This document shows, piece by piece, positions 1 through 10,745 of a DNA stretch of 64,000 bases. Position numbers and translations under genes: made by a program. The notes under the pieces were generated by a model. The model was not told where the DNA came from. It was given only the letters and a program-made list of their open reading frames with translations, and ran no database searches. This DNA comes from Raphanus sativus (lineage: Eukaryota; Streptophyta; Magnoliopsida; Brassicales; Brassicaceae): positions 21,365,043 to 21,429,042 of the forward strand of contig NC_079516.1 in the NCBI RefSeq assembly GCF_000801105.2, in the 5' to 3' direction. Position 1 is the stretch's first letter. Each line of letters starts with the position of its first letter.

Positions 1-3000
1 AACTGGTTTGAAATCTCCATTTTCTCGCTTCCACAACCAAGTATCTTCCTGATGGTTAAGCCCTTGACTTCTCAGACAAAGAATCTCCTTCTCAATTTGT
101 TGAAAGATTTGAAATCTGTGTCTTCTTGCTCTGTAAGTCTGAATAACTCTTTCCACTGTCGAGTTTATAGGAATACCCATGATTAGACAACCTCTCACAC
201 CTGTTATCTCAATCAAACTTCCCAGTGGAGACCATCTTTCAAACCAAAAAGATGTATCAGAGCCGCTATTTACCTCCACTCTAGTTAACTGCGAAGCTAC
301 ATATCTTAGACGAAGAAGTTTCTTCCATATCCATGACCCAGAGCTACTCTTCTCACTTATACTCCAAAACGATCCTTTCCTTATGAGGTATTTCCAAATC
401 CACTTCACCCATAGAGAATTTCTCGCAGACAGTAAGCGCCAAATAAGCTTCAAGTAAGTAACTCTGTTAACCTCAGATAGGTTTTTCAAACCAAGTTCAC
501 CCTCTTCTCTTGGTTTACAAACATCTATCCAAGCTATTTTTGCTTTATGAGTCGACAGAGATGGTCCCGACCAGAGGAATGCCGAGCATATGATGTTAAT
601 TTCCTGAACACACATCTTCGGAAGGCTAAAAGCCGACATCCAGAAATTGGTTATGCTATAGATAACCGAACCAATTAGCTGGAGACGACCAGCAAAAGTG
701 AGATGTCTTGCAGTCCACGATGAGATCCGAGTTCTGATTCTAGAGATGAGAGGGCTATAATCTCTTACAGTCATTTTCTTTGTTAGCAAAGGGAGACCAA
801 GATATCTTACCGGTAGAGAGCCAGCTTCAAACGGGAATTGATCTAGAATCGCAACACTATCATCTGCTTTAACCCCAGCCAGAAATAATGTTGATTTCTC
901 CAGACTGATATTAAGCCCTGACATCTTAGAGAACTCTTGAAACACCTCCAGGATTCCTTCAATAGATTTTTTCTTCCCATCAGAAAATACAATTACATCA
1001 TCAGCGAAGCAGATGTGAGTCAGCTTCAACCCTTCACAGTAAGGATGATACCCTACTCTGTTCTCAGCTGCAGATTTATCGAGAAGCTTTGATAAGACTT
1101 GCATACATATAACGAACAAATAGGGTGATAACGCACATCCTTGGCGAAGCCCTCTCTTGCTGTTGAAATACCCTGCCAATTCACCATTGATCTGAATAGA
1201 AAAGGATGCCAACTCGATACACTTTTTGATCCAGATAATGAATTTCTCAGGAAAATTCAAAGCTTCTAATACTGACAACAGAAAGGACCACTGCACCGAA
1301 TCGAAGGCCTTTGAAATATCAATCTTGACTGCGCATCTTTCAGTTACTGATTCTTTGTGATAACTCTTTACCAGTTCCGAAGCAAGCAGGACGTTTTCCA
1401 TTAACAGCCTGTCCTTGACAAAGGCTGACTGACTCAGAGAAACAAACAGAGGAAGCAGCTTCTTCATTCGATTTGCCAATATCTTCGAAATGACTTTATA
1501 TAAAACATTACAACACGAGATCGGCCTGTAGTCCTTCATACAGCTAGCTTCGTTCGTCTTTGGTATCAGAGCCAGAATGGTGGAATTTATTCCTTTTGGC
1601 AAAAACCCCTTGTCAAAGAAAGATTGAACCGCCGATACAAAATCATTACCAGTGATTGACCAAGTTGCTCGAAAGAACTCACTTGTGTAACCGTCTGGAC
1701 CTGGTGATTTGTCTGCTGCCATAGCAAATAGAGTCTTCCTCACTTCCTCCCTCGTAACAACTTCCATCAACATACTTCTATCCTCCCCAGTGCATTCATA
1801 GTTCAATAGAGACTTCAACTCTTCAATACTCACTCCTTTATAATCTGTCGGAACATGAGTTAAAAAATTAAAGAAATGCTCCACTGCTTCCTTCTTAATA
1901 TCCTCTTGATTATCTGCAACCGATCCATCAGACCTCTTTATCTCTCTGATTGCATTTCGAACTTCTCTAACTTTAGCTGCTCTGTGGAAACTCTTGTTAT
2001 TTCCATCCCCCACATCTAACCAATGAACCTTTGCTCTTTGGCTAATTACTTTTTCCTCCAATCTTGACAGAAACGACCATCTCTCAGAAGCTCTCGACTC
2101 TGCTTCCATATTACTCTGATTCGGCTCTTTAAGAGTTTTTATTTGTGCTTCACATAGCTGCTTATACGCTTCTTTCGTCTTCTTAAAGATATCGCCAAAC
2201 TTTATCTTACTCAACTCTCTCAACATGGGCTTCAATTCTTTCAGCTTCTTTGACAGCCTAAAAAGCGCAGAAGTAGATATGAATAAAGGTTCAGTAGACA
2301 GCCAGAAATTATTTACCAGAGGGAGAAACTCTGGCATATCCACTAAAGCATTCACAAACTTAAACGGCTTTCTCGGTTTCATGATCTCTGCCTTTATAAC
2401 CACCCTACACCTCTGATGATCCGAGCAGCCACCAGCTTCAAAGACACAATAGGATTGTGGATAGTTCCTCAGCCAGCTATCATTTATCAAGGTTCGATCA
2501 AGCTTCTTGCAGATAACCCCATTCTCTCTCTTGTTGCACCAGGTAAAACAAGGACCCTGATAGGACATATCCAAGAGTGAGCAGTACTTAGCAGTATCTT
2601 GAAACTCTTGCATACCCACTGAGTCATGAAAAGAATCAACATCGGAATGCTCTGTACCACTTAGAATCTCGTTAAAATCACCTTGAACTATCCACGGAGA
2701 CCTTCTTAAAATAGGGGAATCCTGATGAGCTTTTAGATCCCTCCATAATTCTCTTCTCTCCTCCATCAAATTTAAACCATAAACAAAAGAGCAAAAAATT
2801 TCCTCCTTCATACCTTCCATCAGAATAGAGCAAGTAGTTAACTGAGCGCTTTGAAAGCACGGCGTCACTCTTACTCTTGGACTCCAAACAACCCATAATC
2901 TTCCAAGCCTGTTATGATCATAATTCGAAATGTGAGACCATCCAGGAAAAACCTTCTCAATAATCCTTTTAGCTTTATTTTCTTTGACTCTTGTTTCTAT

Positions 3001-3102
3001 CAGACAACCAAATTGAAACCCGCATTTATTCACCCACTCCTTAACTACTGTATGCTTTGAGGGTTTGTTAAATCCACGGACATTCCAGTAGAACCCTGAC
3101 AT
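1..3102 (-). CDS. LINE ORF2: endonuclease-reverse transcriptase, partial (runs off the left edge)
   Basis: This frame has no stop codon over all 1034 codons from the ATG at 3102 to base 1. It is the second ORF of a plant L1-type non-LTR retrotransposon, whose product nicks target DNA and reverse-transcribes the element RNA in place. An apurinic-type endonuclease comes first: WNVRGFN near residue 6, GDFNEIL at 141-147 and the catalytic SDH triad at 227-229. The reverse transcriptase follows, with SPGPDGYTSEFF, KIDISKAFDS, GLRQGCALSP and the catalytic FADD at 699-702 (bases 997-1008). The usual C-terminal zinc-binding (zf-RVT) region lies beyond the window, so completeness cannot be judged. The start is one base after the ORF1 stop. 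The intact frame suggests a young, possibly active copy. The family call is very secure. Confidence 0.93.
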   Translation of the reverse strand, partial: MSGFYWNVRGFNKPSKHTVVKEWVNKCGFQFGCLIETRVKENKAKRIIEKVFPGWSHISNYDHNRLGRLWVVWSPRVRVTPCFQSAQLTTCSILMEGMKEEIFCSFVYGLNLMEERRELWRDLKAHQDSPILRRSPWIVQGDFNEILSGTEHSDVDSFHDSVGMQEFQDTAKYCSLLDMSYQGPCFTWCNKRENGVICKKLDRTLINDSWLRNYPQSYCVFEAGGCSDHQRCRVVIKAEIMKPRKPFKFVNALVDMPEFLPLVNNFWLSTEPLFISTSALFRLSKKLKELKPMLRELSKIKFGDIFKKTKEAYKQLCEAQIKTLKEPNQSNMEAESRASERWSFLSRLEEKVISQRAKVHWLDVGDGNNKSFHRAAKVREVRNAIREIKRSDGSVADNQEDIKKEAVEHFFNFLTHVPTDYKGVSIEELKSLLNYECTGEDRSMLMEVVTREEVRKTLFAMAADKSPGPDGYTSEFFRATWSITGNDFVSAVQSFFDKGFLPKGINSTILALIPKTNEASCMKDYRPISCCNVLYKVISKILANRMKKLLPLFVSLSQSAFVKDRLLMENVLLASELVKSYHKESVTERCAVKIDISKAFDSVQWSFLLSVLEALNFPEKFIIWIKKCIELASFSIQINGELAGYFNSKRGLRQGCALSPYLFVICMQVLSKLLDKSAAENRVGYHPYCEGLKLTHICFADDVIVFSDGKKKSIEGILEVFQEFSKMSGLNISLEKSTLFLAGVKADDSVAILDQFPFEAGSLPVRYLGLPLLTKKMTVRDYSPLISRIRTRISSWTARHLTFAGRLQLIGSVIYSITNFWMSAFSLPKMCVQEINIICSAFLWSGPSLSTHKAKIAWIDVCKPREEGELGLKNLSEVNRVTYLKLIWRLLSARNSLWVKWIWKYLIRKGSFWSISEKSSSGSWIWKKLLRLRYVASQLTRVEVNSGSDTSFWFERWSPLGSLIEITGVRGCLIMGIPINSTVERVIQTYRARRHRFQIFQQIEKEILCLRSQGLNHQEDTWLWKRENGDFKPV

Positions 3103-3103
3103 A

Positions 3104-4624
3104 TTAATTTCTTCGGGGTTTCTTCTTGTTCAGATAGCTAGGATCTGCATCCTGAGCTCTCTGACCTGTTTTACTTCGCAGATATCTGTGGTTTGCCTTT
3201 GAATCTCTAGGCAGAGATTGCCTAGGAATTTCTATTTCCTCCTTCTCTTCTACTTCCTCCCCCAAGTCTTCTACTTCTAATTCAGTCTCCTCTTCTTTTT
3301 CTGATTCTACTTCGGCTGTTTCTCCTTCCTCTTCCTCCGCTAATACCTCAAATCTTGACTTTGTGAGAATAGATACACTTCCAAACTCCAGTATCTTCCT
3401 AGATTCAGGAGATTGACAGTTTTTCCCCGGTGAAACATATGACCATTCCTTTTCTTTTTCCTTCTTTTCTTCCTTTTGATTTATATTCTCCTGTTGACTC
3501 TTTGTTTCAGCCATCCCCTCTTCCAAATTATCTTTCTGCACTTTTATCTCTTCTGTGGCAATAACCTTCATCACTTCCCCACTAACTTCCTTTTCGTTAT
3601 CCTTCTCTTCTTTACTATTGTTACCCTCTATTGCTATCCGTTCTTCACTCAATTCTTCTCTGACTTTTGGACAAGCTTTTACTGAATGTCCCCATTTATC
3701 ACACTTCACACATTTTGTTGGCAGCCAAGGATATACATACTCCACCAGAATATCCTCACCTTGCACTTTGAAGTTCATCTTCTTAGGCAAATCTTTGGTT
3801 AAATCCACCTTGACAAATATTTTTGCCACCTCCAGATTTAAACACTGCGCTGTTTCCGGATGTAGTCTTGTTGGAACACCTAGAGGGCTCGTTACATAGC
3901 TCAATCCTTGCCAAGAAAACATTTTCAATGGAACATTCTTAACATGAACCCACATTGGAATAGATTGCGTTGGTGGTTTCTCCTTCTCTATCACCGGTGA
4001 CCATTTAGTTACTATCACCGGGACCCCAGCCAAGTTCCACATACCTCTACGCAAGATCCTTCTTCTATCATCTTGATTGAGAACCTTAAACTTCATCATG
4101 GTGGAATCTACCTCAAACACTTCAACCTTCTGAGATTTATCATTAAGCGTCCAAATCTTGTTAACGATCGCATGAACCTTTCCAATATGAGGGGCATTGT
4201 CCAGGAATTTTCCAATGAGGAAATCATCCCACAATGGCGCTACATCCTTTGTGATTTCTTCTGGAACAGTTACCGATCCTACTCCATCCTTCATCTCAAC
4301 ATCCACTTCATACTTCTTCAAAACTTTTTGCCCTTGTACTGCTCCAACCCATGAACCTTTCGAACCTCCCAGTTTCATCTCCTGATTCATCGGAATCTGC
4401 TTCGATTCACCTTCGTTGACCTCCTTATTCAGAACCCCCTGTGACTGGTTTCCTGATTCATCTTCCTCCGTTACTTTGATACCCAAAACCTTCGTCAGAT
4501 TCTGCGTCAGATCTGTAAGATCCACAACTCGTTTCTCTGATTGATCGGAACTTCGCGCTACTATCAGTGATGTACCTTCCTTCCCCGGAGAGAGAGGAAG
4601 ATCCGGCGGATCCGCCGTACTCAT
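3104..4624 (-). CDS. LINE ORF1: DUF4283 / zinc-knuckle nucleic-acid-binding protein
   Basis: This 506-aa intact protein is the first ORF of the LINE whose ORF2 starts one base downstream. Plant LINE ORF1 proteins bind element RNA and help form the RNP. A DUF4283-type domain occupies roughly residues 125-215 (LIGKFLDNAPHIGKV ... RRRILRRGMWNLAGVPV). It is followed by a conserved WVHVKNVP segment and a CCHC zinc knuckle, CVKCDKWGHSVKACP (CX2CX4HX4C), near residue 305. The C-terminal 170 residues are very rich in Glu and Lys and end in a basic KKKPRRN tail. The ATG at 4622-4624 gives a typical ORF1 length. The family call rests on remembered plant LINE organisation. Confidence 0.9.
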   Translation of the reverse strand: MSTADPPDLPLSPGKEGTSLIVARSSDQSEKRVVDLTDLTQNLTKVLGIKVTEEDESGNQSQGVLNKEVNEGESKQIPMNQEMKLGGSKGSWVGAVQGQKVLKKYEVDVEMKDGVGSVTVPEEITKDVAPLWDDFLIGKFLDNAPHIGKVHAIVNKIWTLNDKSQKVEVFEVDSTMMKFKVLNQDDRRRILRRGMWNLAGVPVIVTKWSPVIEKEKPPTQSIPMWVHVKNVPLKMFSWQGLSYVTSPLGVPTRLHPETAQCLNLEVAKIFVKVDLTKDLPKKMNFKVQGEDILVEYVYPWLPTKCVKCDKWGHSVKACPKVREELSEERIAIEGNNSKEEKDNEKEVSGEVMKVIATEEIKVQKDNLEEGMAETKSQQENINQKEEKKEKEKEWSYVSPGKNCQSPESRKILEFGSVSILTKSRFEVLAEEEEGETAEVESEKEEETELEVEDLGEEVEEKEEIEIPRQSLPRDSKANHRYLRSKTGQRAQDADPSYLNKKKPRRN

Positions 4625-4640
4625 GCCGTTATCGAAGAGA

Positions 4641-5584
4641 AAAACCCAAATCGCCTAATCGCCTTATTTTTCGCCTCTGCTAAACGGTGCGTTTTCTATG
4701 TCTAGATTATTAACTTGTGTTTCATTGTTTGTTTCATTTGATGCTATGTTTTTTACTGATACATTCGTCTCTTTTTTTGGGCTAGTTGTACCGTGAATGT
4801 CTTCGTTGAGCCACATTCATTGGTAAGCAGGTGAGAGATTCTCTGTTCTGAATATGAGCTTGCCTTGTCAGATTTGGTGTATTCGTGTTTATAATATGAT
4901 AATGTTCAGATAAAAGAATATCATTTCAACACTTTGAAAATAAATCTGGATGCTGATTGAAATAACAACCTTCTTTACCCTACCTTTAGTCTCAAGTGAT
5001 ACAGAGTCGATGGTGTTGTAAATTCACGTGTTGAGCAGAGTTGGTAACCTAGTGCCTTTGTGACTTCGTTAGTCGGAGAAAAAATATGAAAAGGAGTGAC
5101 AGTGACAGATAGGGAGGTAAAATCGAAAACATGTTTCTTGTGGTGGAAGAAAAGGCCATGTTCTTGGATGTAGAAAATAGTTGTGTGTATTTTAAGATAA
5201 GGGTAGTACTTATTGCTTAGTATATTATACACACTAGGATAAGACCTGCGCCTTGCACATGCTGAATTTATATGAAAGTTATTTAAGAAATATTGTATAA
5301 AAAATTAAATTTATATTTTTGATCCAATTAACTTTTTAGCCCTTAAACATTTTTTAAACTTTTTGTTAACTACATAATTTTTTTTACCGATAAGCTGATC
5401 TCATTTTTAAAATATTTTAGCTCAAAAAATCACCTATCGCATAAGAACCTAATTTAGGCCGGAGAATCTCAAGTTTACTATTTGGTTACAGAAAAACTAT
5501 GTTAACTCGATTTAATATCATGATTTAGCAATTTAAAAATTAATTATGGTTATAAGAATCCTTACTTCTTTAACTGCTAAAAGC
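4641..5584. other. AT-rich spacer without a supported gene
   Basis: I see no gene here. The only recognisable element is the Helitron 3' terminus at 5234. The remainder is A/T-rich relic sequence between the two LINEs. Confidence 0.5.
5234..5275 (-). mobile_element. Helitron 3' terminus (minus strand)
   Basis: Read on the minus strand, this ends in GCGCAGGTCTTATCCTAG followed by T. That is the CTAG|T end plus GC-rich hairpin region typical of crucifer Helitrons. It closely matches the terminus at 38241 (GCGCAGATCTTATCCTAG), so both belong to one family. The element body should extend to higher coordinates. Its 5' end was not found and may be destroyed by the neighbouring LINE copy. Confidence 0.6.
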
Positions 5585-8487
5585 TTACAGTCTGATCAAT
5601 TTGTCAACACACCTGATTAGAATCCTTACTTCTTTTGGTTCTTCACCATGCCTGTGAGCATTTCTCTCTCTCCATAGACTGTGAAGAAGAGCCTGGAAAG
5701 AGTACCGAATGATGAATAATTCAGTAGAGGAGTAACATCTTGACCGAGAGATGATTTCAAGCAACACATCCTATTCATCAGTAAACCCATTCTTCATGAT
5801 CCCTACTATTAGCTCCTTCCATACCTTACTAGAGTAGCGGCACTTAAAAACAGATGCCTGCAGGATTCCTGCTCTTCATTACAAAGAATACACAAAGTGT
5901 TCATAGAGATATTCCACTTCTGCATTCTTTCACAAGTCTGCAATCTATTTCTTGCAGCTACCCAGAGTATAAAGGAGAATTTAGGAGTAGATTGGGGAAA
6001 CCACACTCCCTTGTTCCATACACACTCCGGCTGCTCCTGTCTCATATATAGCCAAGTTTTCTTAGAAGGAAAAAAGCTTGCAAAACGGTTATCATCCTGT
6101 CTCCAAAGGGGAATTTCATCATCATGATCACGCCTGTTCCTCAGCACTTCTATTTCCTCCTCTAACATGTTAAAGATCTCCACTCTGTGTCGTCTTTTAC
6201 AATGGTTTAAAAGCACATCCTCCATAGACGAAGTATCAATAATGCCGAGACTAGTGGATCCTCTATCACCCAACAAATCTTTCAGTGGGCCAAATGAAGA
6301 CCATGAATCATATCAGAATGATGTATCTCTGCCATTACGAACATCCATCCGTATATAAGTCTTAGCGAGGCCTCTAATCTTTAGGATTTTTCTCCACACC
6401 TAGGAACCAGTGCTAGCATTAATCTTCATCGACCAAAAAGAGCTTTTCCTTATTAAGTAACACTGAATCCATTTGACCCATAATGAAGATCGAGAAGAGA
6501 ATAGCCTCCAAACCAGTTTTAGACAAAGCACAATGTTGATCTCTTTGAGAGGCCTAATTCCCAAACCACCTTCTTGTTTTGGTAAGCAAATGTCACTCCA
6601 CTTAACCTTAGCTTTACTAGTTTTTAGCTCTGGTCCTGACCAAAGGAAAGCAGAACATAACCTCTCTATCTCCTTCAAACAACTGCTTGGAAGTCTGAAA
6701 GCTGAAAGCCAAAATTAGCCATGCCAGTAATAACAGAGTTTATCAGTTGCATGCGACCTCCATAAGAAATCATCCTCCCCGTCCAGGAACTCATCCTTTT
6801 GCGAACCTTCTCCACCAGAGGCATATAATCATTTACTGTCATCCTTCTTGTAAGTAAAGGAAGTCCTAGATATCGAACGGGTAACTTTCCAGAGGCAAAA
6901 GGAAAGCAATTTAAGATATCTCTTTGTTGAGTATCAGATAAACCTGCTGTAAAAAGGGTAGACTTCTCCAAACTAATTCTTAACCCCGAAATGGCAGCAA
7001 AATCTTCAAAAATCTTCAAGATATTCTCAATAGATCTTTTGGATCCATCAGTGAATACCAAATGATCATCAGCGAAGCACAAGTGAGTGAGAAAGATGTT
7101 TTGGCATTTCGGATGATACCCTATAATCCTTCGAGCGGCAGCTTTATCCAGAAGATGGGAGAGGACATTCATACAAACAACGAACAAGTATGGAGACTAT
7201 GCACATCCATGGCGTAACCCTCTTTTACTCTGAAAGAAACCAGCCAACTCCCCATTAACTTGGACATAAAAAGATGGATTACAAACACATAGCTCTATCC
7301 AGTGGACAACTTCCTCCAGAATGTTGAAAGCCCTTAGAGTATTCAGCAGAAAAGGCCAATGGACAGAATCAAAAGCTTTAGCAATATCGATTTTCATAGC
7401 ACATCTGGGTGAGACATCCTCCTTATGGTAATCTTTTACTATTTCTGTAGCTAAAAGCAAATTTTCAACCAGCAATCTGTCTTTAATAAACGCGGATTGG
7501 TTGTGGGAAATACAGCCAGGAAGAGTACCTTATAGTCTATTAGCAATGATCTTTGAGATCACCTTGTAGAGGACATTGCAGTAGGAGATCGGTCTGTAGT
7601 CTCTCATCTCAGTTGCACTGTCTTTCTTCGCCACAAGCGCTAAAATATTAGCATTCAGACCTTTCAGCAAGAATCCCTTACTGAAGAACAATAATACTGC
7701 TGTAGTGAAGTCCTCCCCAATAATATTCCAAGAAGCTTTGAAGAATTCAACAGTGAAACCATCAGGTCCTGGTGATTTATTACTAGGCATACCCATTAGC
7801 ACATCTCTTATCTCTTCCTTTGTGACCTGCTTTATCAAAAGAGTCCTCTCCTCATTTGAACAGCCAAATGGTAAGAGTTCTTGAAGCTCTTCTACTGAAA
7901 TACTTTGAGTATCAGGCGACTCAAAAGAAAGAAGATCACTAAAGAACCTCACTGCCTCTACTTTAATATCTTCCTGGGATGTTACCACTTCTCCAGACTG
8001 GCATTTGATCTCTCTTATAGCATTTCTGGTTATCTTGACAGCATTATGGAAAACTTTATTATTTGAGTCACCAAGTTGCAGCCAGTGGAGTTTAGATCTC
8101 TGCTTTAGTACTTTCTCCTCAATAGCAGAGATGCGTTGCCATCTCTCCTCTACTTTTAATTCCTCCTGAATATTCTCCACCGTAGGATTCTCCATCAAAC
8201 TCTCCTAAATCTTACAGAGATCATTATAAGCTTCTTTAACCCGAAGAGATAACTTTCCCAGCTTTTCTTTACTCAACTTTCTAATCAATGGTTTCAAAGC
8301 TTTTAGAAACCTGGAGAACCGGAACAGAGCAGATGTTGACTGAAACAAAGGCTGATTGTTTGTCCAATACTCTTCCATCAACTTAAAAAATTCTGGCATC
8401 TCAGTAACATCATTAGTAACTTTAAAATGTCTTCGCTTATCCTCTGCCTCAGCTTGTAAATGAAATCTTCCTCTCAAATGCTCAGAT

Positions 8488-9375
8488 TGATATCTCATGT
8501 TTTTATAGATTTTTAGATTCATATTTTAGATTATTATGATCATTCTAGGTTGCATTTAGGTCACTATAATGCATTTGCATACTCATTTGCATATTATAGG
8601 GTTGGAGTGCACAATTGAAAGTACTGGGTCAAATCGCAAGGTTATTTCTGCAATTCAGAAAGTGTTGGGCCATTTTGTAAAGTTCCAGAAGTCCAAGGAC
8701 CTGTTTTGCAAATACTTAGAACTTCACCATTGGAGAAGATCGAAGCTTTCTCTTACGGCGGCTTGATTCCGACGGTTCCGGTGGCCAACACGACGGGAGA
8801 GATGATCACGGTTAAGATAGAGCACGGCAACAGTGGAGTCGTGGTTCAACGGAGGCGCCTGAATCCATGCTTTGATTTCAAGGTGGAGACGGGGAATTCG
8901 CGGCTGAGCACGACGGAGGAGCTCGGCCAATTGATATCTCATGTTTTTATAGATTTTTATATTCATATTTTAGATTATTATGATCATTCTAGGTTGCATT
9001 TAGGTCACTATATTGCATTTGCATACTCATTTGCATATTATAGGGTTGGAGTGCACAATTGAAAATTCTGGGTCAAATCGCAAGGTTATTTCTGCAATTC
9101 AGAAAGTGTTGGGCCATTTTGTAAAGTTCCAGAAGTCCAAGGACCTGTTTTGCAAATACTTAGAACTTCACCATTGGAGAAGATCGAAGCTTTCTCTTAC
9201 GGCGGCTTGATTCCGACGGTTCCGGTGGCCACCACGACGGGAGAGATGATCACGGTTAAAAAAGAGCACGGCAACAGTGGAGTCGTGGTTCAACGGAGGC
9301 GCCTGAATCCATGCTTTGATTTCACGGTGGAGACGGGGAATTCGCGGCTGAGCACGACGGAGGAGCTCGGCCACG
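8488..9375 (+). repeat. 444-bp tandem duplication of the LTR 5' end (8488-8931 and 8932-9375)
   Basis: The two units differ by only a handful of substitutions. The second unit begins exactly at the TGATATC LTR terminus and then runs on as a full-length LTR. The first stops at ...GAGCTCGGCCA. Confidence 0.92.
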
Positions 9376-10617
9376 AAGCTTGGTTTCAGCGTTCGCAGAC
9401 GACGAGGTTCACCAGAGCAGAGCACGACGCGGCTTGGAAACGACGACAAAAGCTTGAGACGGAGAAGACGAAGTCGAAGCTCTAGCAATCTCAGCGGCTT
9501 GACGCAGCGGTGTTGATTGGCCGCTCGCTCTGCATCTCCACCTCCCTGTTTGATATCGACATGATGCAGCGGGCAAACGACACCGCTCGGGACACAACGA
9601 GCTCGCCAGTGGTTTGATGGAGCGGGTGAATTGAAGCGAGGACAAGAAGCCGCTCGTGAAGACAATGTTTGCAAAACTAAACTGTTGACCGGTTTAATCC
9701 GGTTTGACTCTGGTTTAATCATATCAAACCAGCTCGAATTTCACTCTCCTATATATAGTTTTAGACCTGAAAACCCTAATGTATCTCATTTTCTCTCTAG
9801 ACTTTGCCTCATTTTGTAAAAGCTTGAATCTTTTTATCATTCTAAGGAATTTCTTCATCTTATATCTTGTTTCTCTTAATCATTAACATGATTAGCCTTG
9901 AATCTCATATGGATTTGAGGTTTATCATGGAGATTAGGGAGTAGACACATTTTGGATTCATGGGTTAGGGTGATTAAGGGTGATTAGTGAAGATCTAGGG
10001 TGTTTAGTGTTAGATCTATTTCTTTCTTTGCTTGTTGAGGGTTCTTAATGCTATTTTAGTCTTGATCATACTAAAATAGATCCCTAGACATTTTCTGCCC
10101 GAAAGGTGTATGATGAAATGTCTGAACCAACTCTTCAATGCTTTTAGTCTACTTTGCCAAAGAGATTTGTTGTTAAAGGGGCTAAGATTGCTAGTAGACT
10201 TGTTCATAATGATTGCTTTAGTAATATTCAACCAAAGAGATTTGATGCTTGAGTTACTTTAGCAAATGAGCATTCATCTAGACATAGAGCTTGCTTAGTA
10301 TTGTGTCTAGGCATAAGGAAAGTGTTTGATTGATAGTTTACCACTCTATCTTGGATCTTAGTCACCCAAAATCAAGTCCCTAGTCCCATGAGTCCACCTT
10401 AGCATTTGATTGAGTTCTTGCACTAGTTTCTAGATTGGATTTGAGATCACCTTATTCATTTTTAGGATCTTAGCTTTGTTACCATCATCCATCTTTTTAT
10501 TTGCTTAGATTAGGAGAGTTTGTGTATTCTTGGTGCTATAGATCACTAGTTCTCTGTGGTTCGATAACCTTTCTATACTATCATTTGACTTGAGAATCTT
10601 GAAAACTTCCAATATGA
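8488..10617 (+). mobile_element. Solo LTR (same family as the 30362 element) inserted in the LINE relic
   Basis: The LTR starts TGATATCTCATG and ends at ...CTTCCAATATGA, where the usual terminal CA has become GA. It matches the LTRs at 30362 and 35165 over most of its length. The flanks are CAGAT (8483-8487) and CAGAG (10618-10622), a 5-bp target duplication with one later change. Joining the flanks restores the LINE sequence, as alignment with the intact LINE at 2400-2430 shows. It has a TATA-like CTATATATAG near 9750. At 2130 bp it is longer than its relatives because its first 444 bp are present twice. No internal region remains. Confidence 0.9.
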
Positions 10618-10745
10618 CAGAGCAGCCCCCAGCTTCAAAAACTCTATACGCCTTATCTCGTTTATGCAGCCAGATATCGTTCACAAGAAACCGGTCTAGT
10701 TTCTTACAGATATTTTGGTCATTTTGATCCTTAGATGTTATATTT

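Larger units (their letters stand above)
1..4640 (-). mobile_element. Non-LTR retrotransposon (LINE, L1-type), 3' part outside the window
   Basis: ORF1 (3104-4624) and ORF2 (3102 down to the left edge) are consecutive, on one strand and uninterrupted. The 5' end cannot be fixed. The sequence upstream of ORF1 (4625 to about 4850) has no recognisable boundary. The 3' UTR, poly-A tail and target duplication are outside the window. Confidence 0.85.
5585..10745 (-). pseudogene. Decayed LINE ORF2 (two parts: 5585-8487 and 10618 to about 10745)
   Basis: This is a second L1-type LINE on the same strand as the first, recognised by fragments of the same protein in several frames. The tail LWRERNAHRHGE is at 5585-5767. 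A zf-RVT region (FILWVAARNRLQTCERM ... CILCNEEQESCRHLFL) is at 5809-6276. Reverse transcriptase pieces include HLCFADDHLVFTDG (6675-7187), KIDIAKAFDSVHW (7197-7475) and SPGPDGFTVEFF (7530-8198). Upstream sequence is at 8205-8487. The endonuclease segment with KKLDRFLVND and FEAGGCS resumes at 10618, after the inserted LTR. Several frameshifts and stops separate the blocks and no ORF1 is seen, so the copy is 5'-truncated and dead. Confidence 0.88.

Noticed and set aside
3476..3899. Two plus-strand ORFs of 69 and 114 codons
   Set aside because: They are antisense to the well-supported LINE ORF1 and have its Glu/Lys-rich composition mirrored.
9168..9722. 184-codon minus-strand ORF
   Set aside because: It lies inside a solo LTR and is read from GC-rich LTR sequence; it crosses the duplicated unit and has no family features. 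The parallel frames in the LTRs at 30362 and 35165 are rejected for the same reason.
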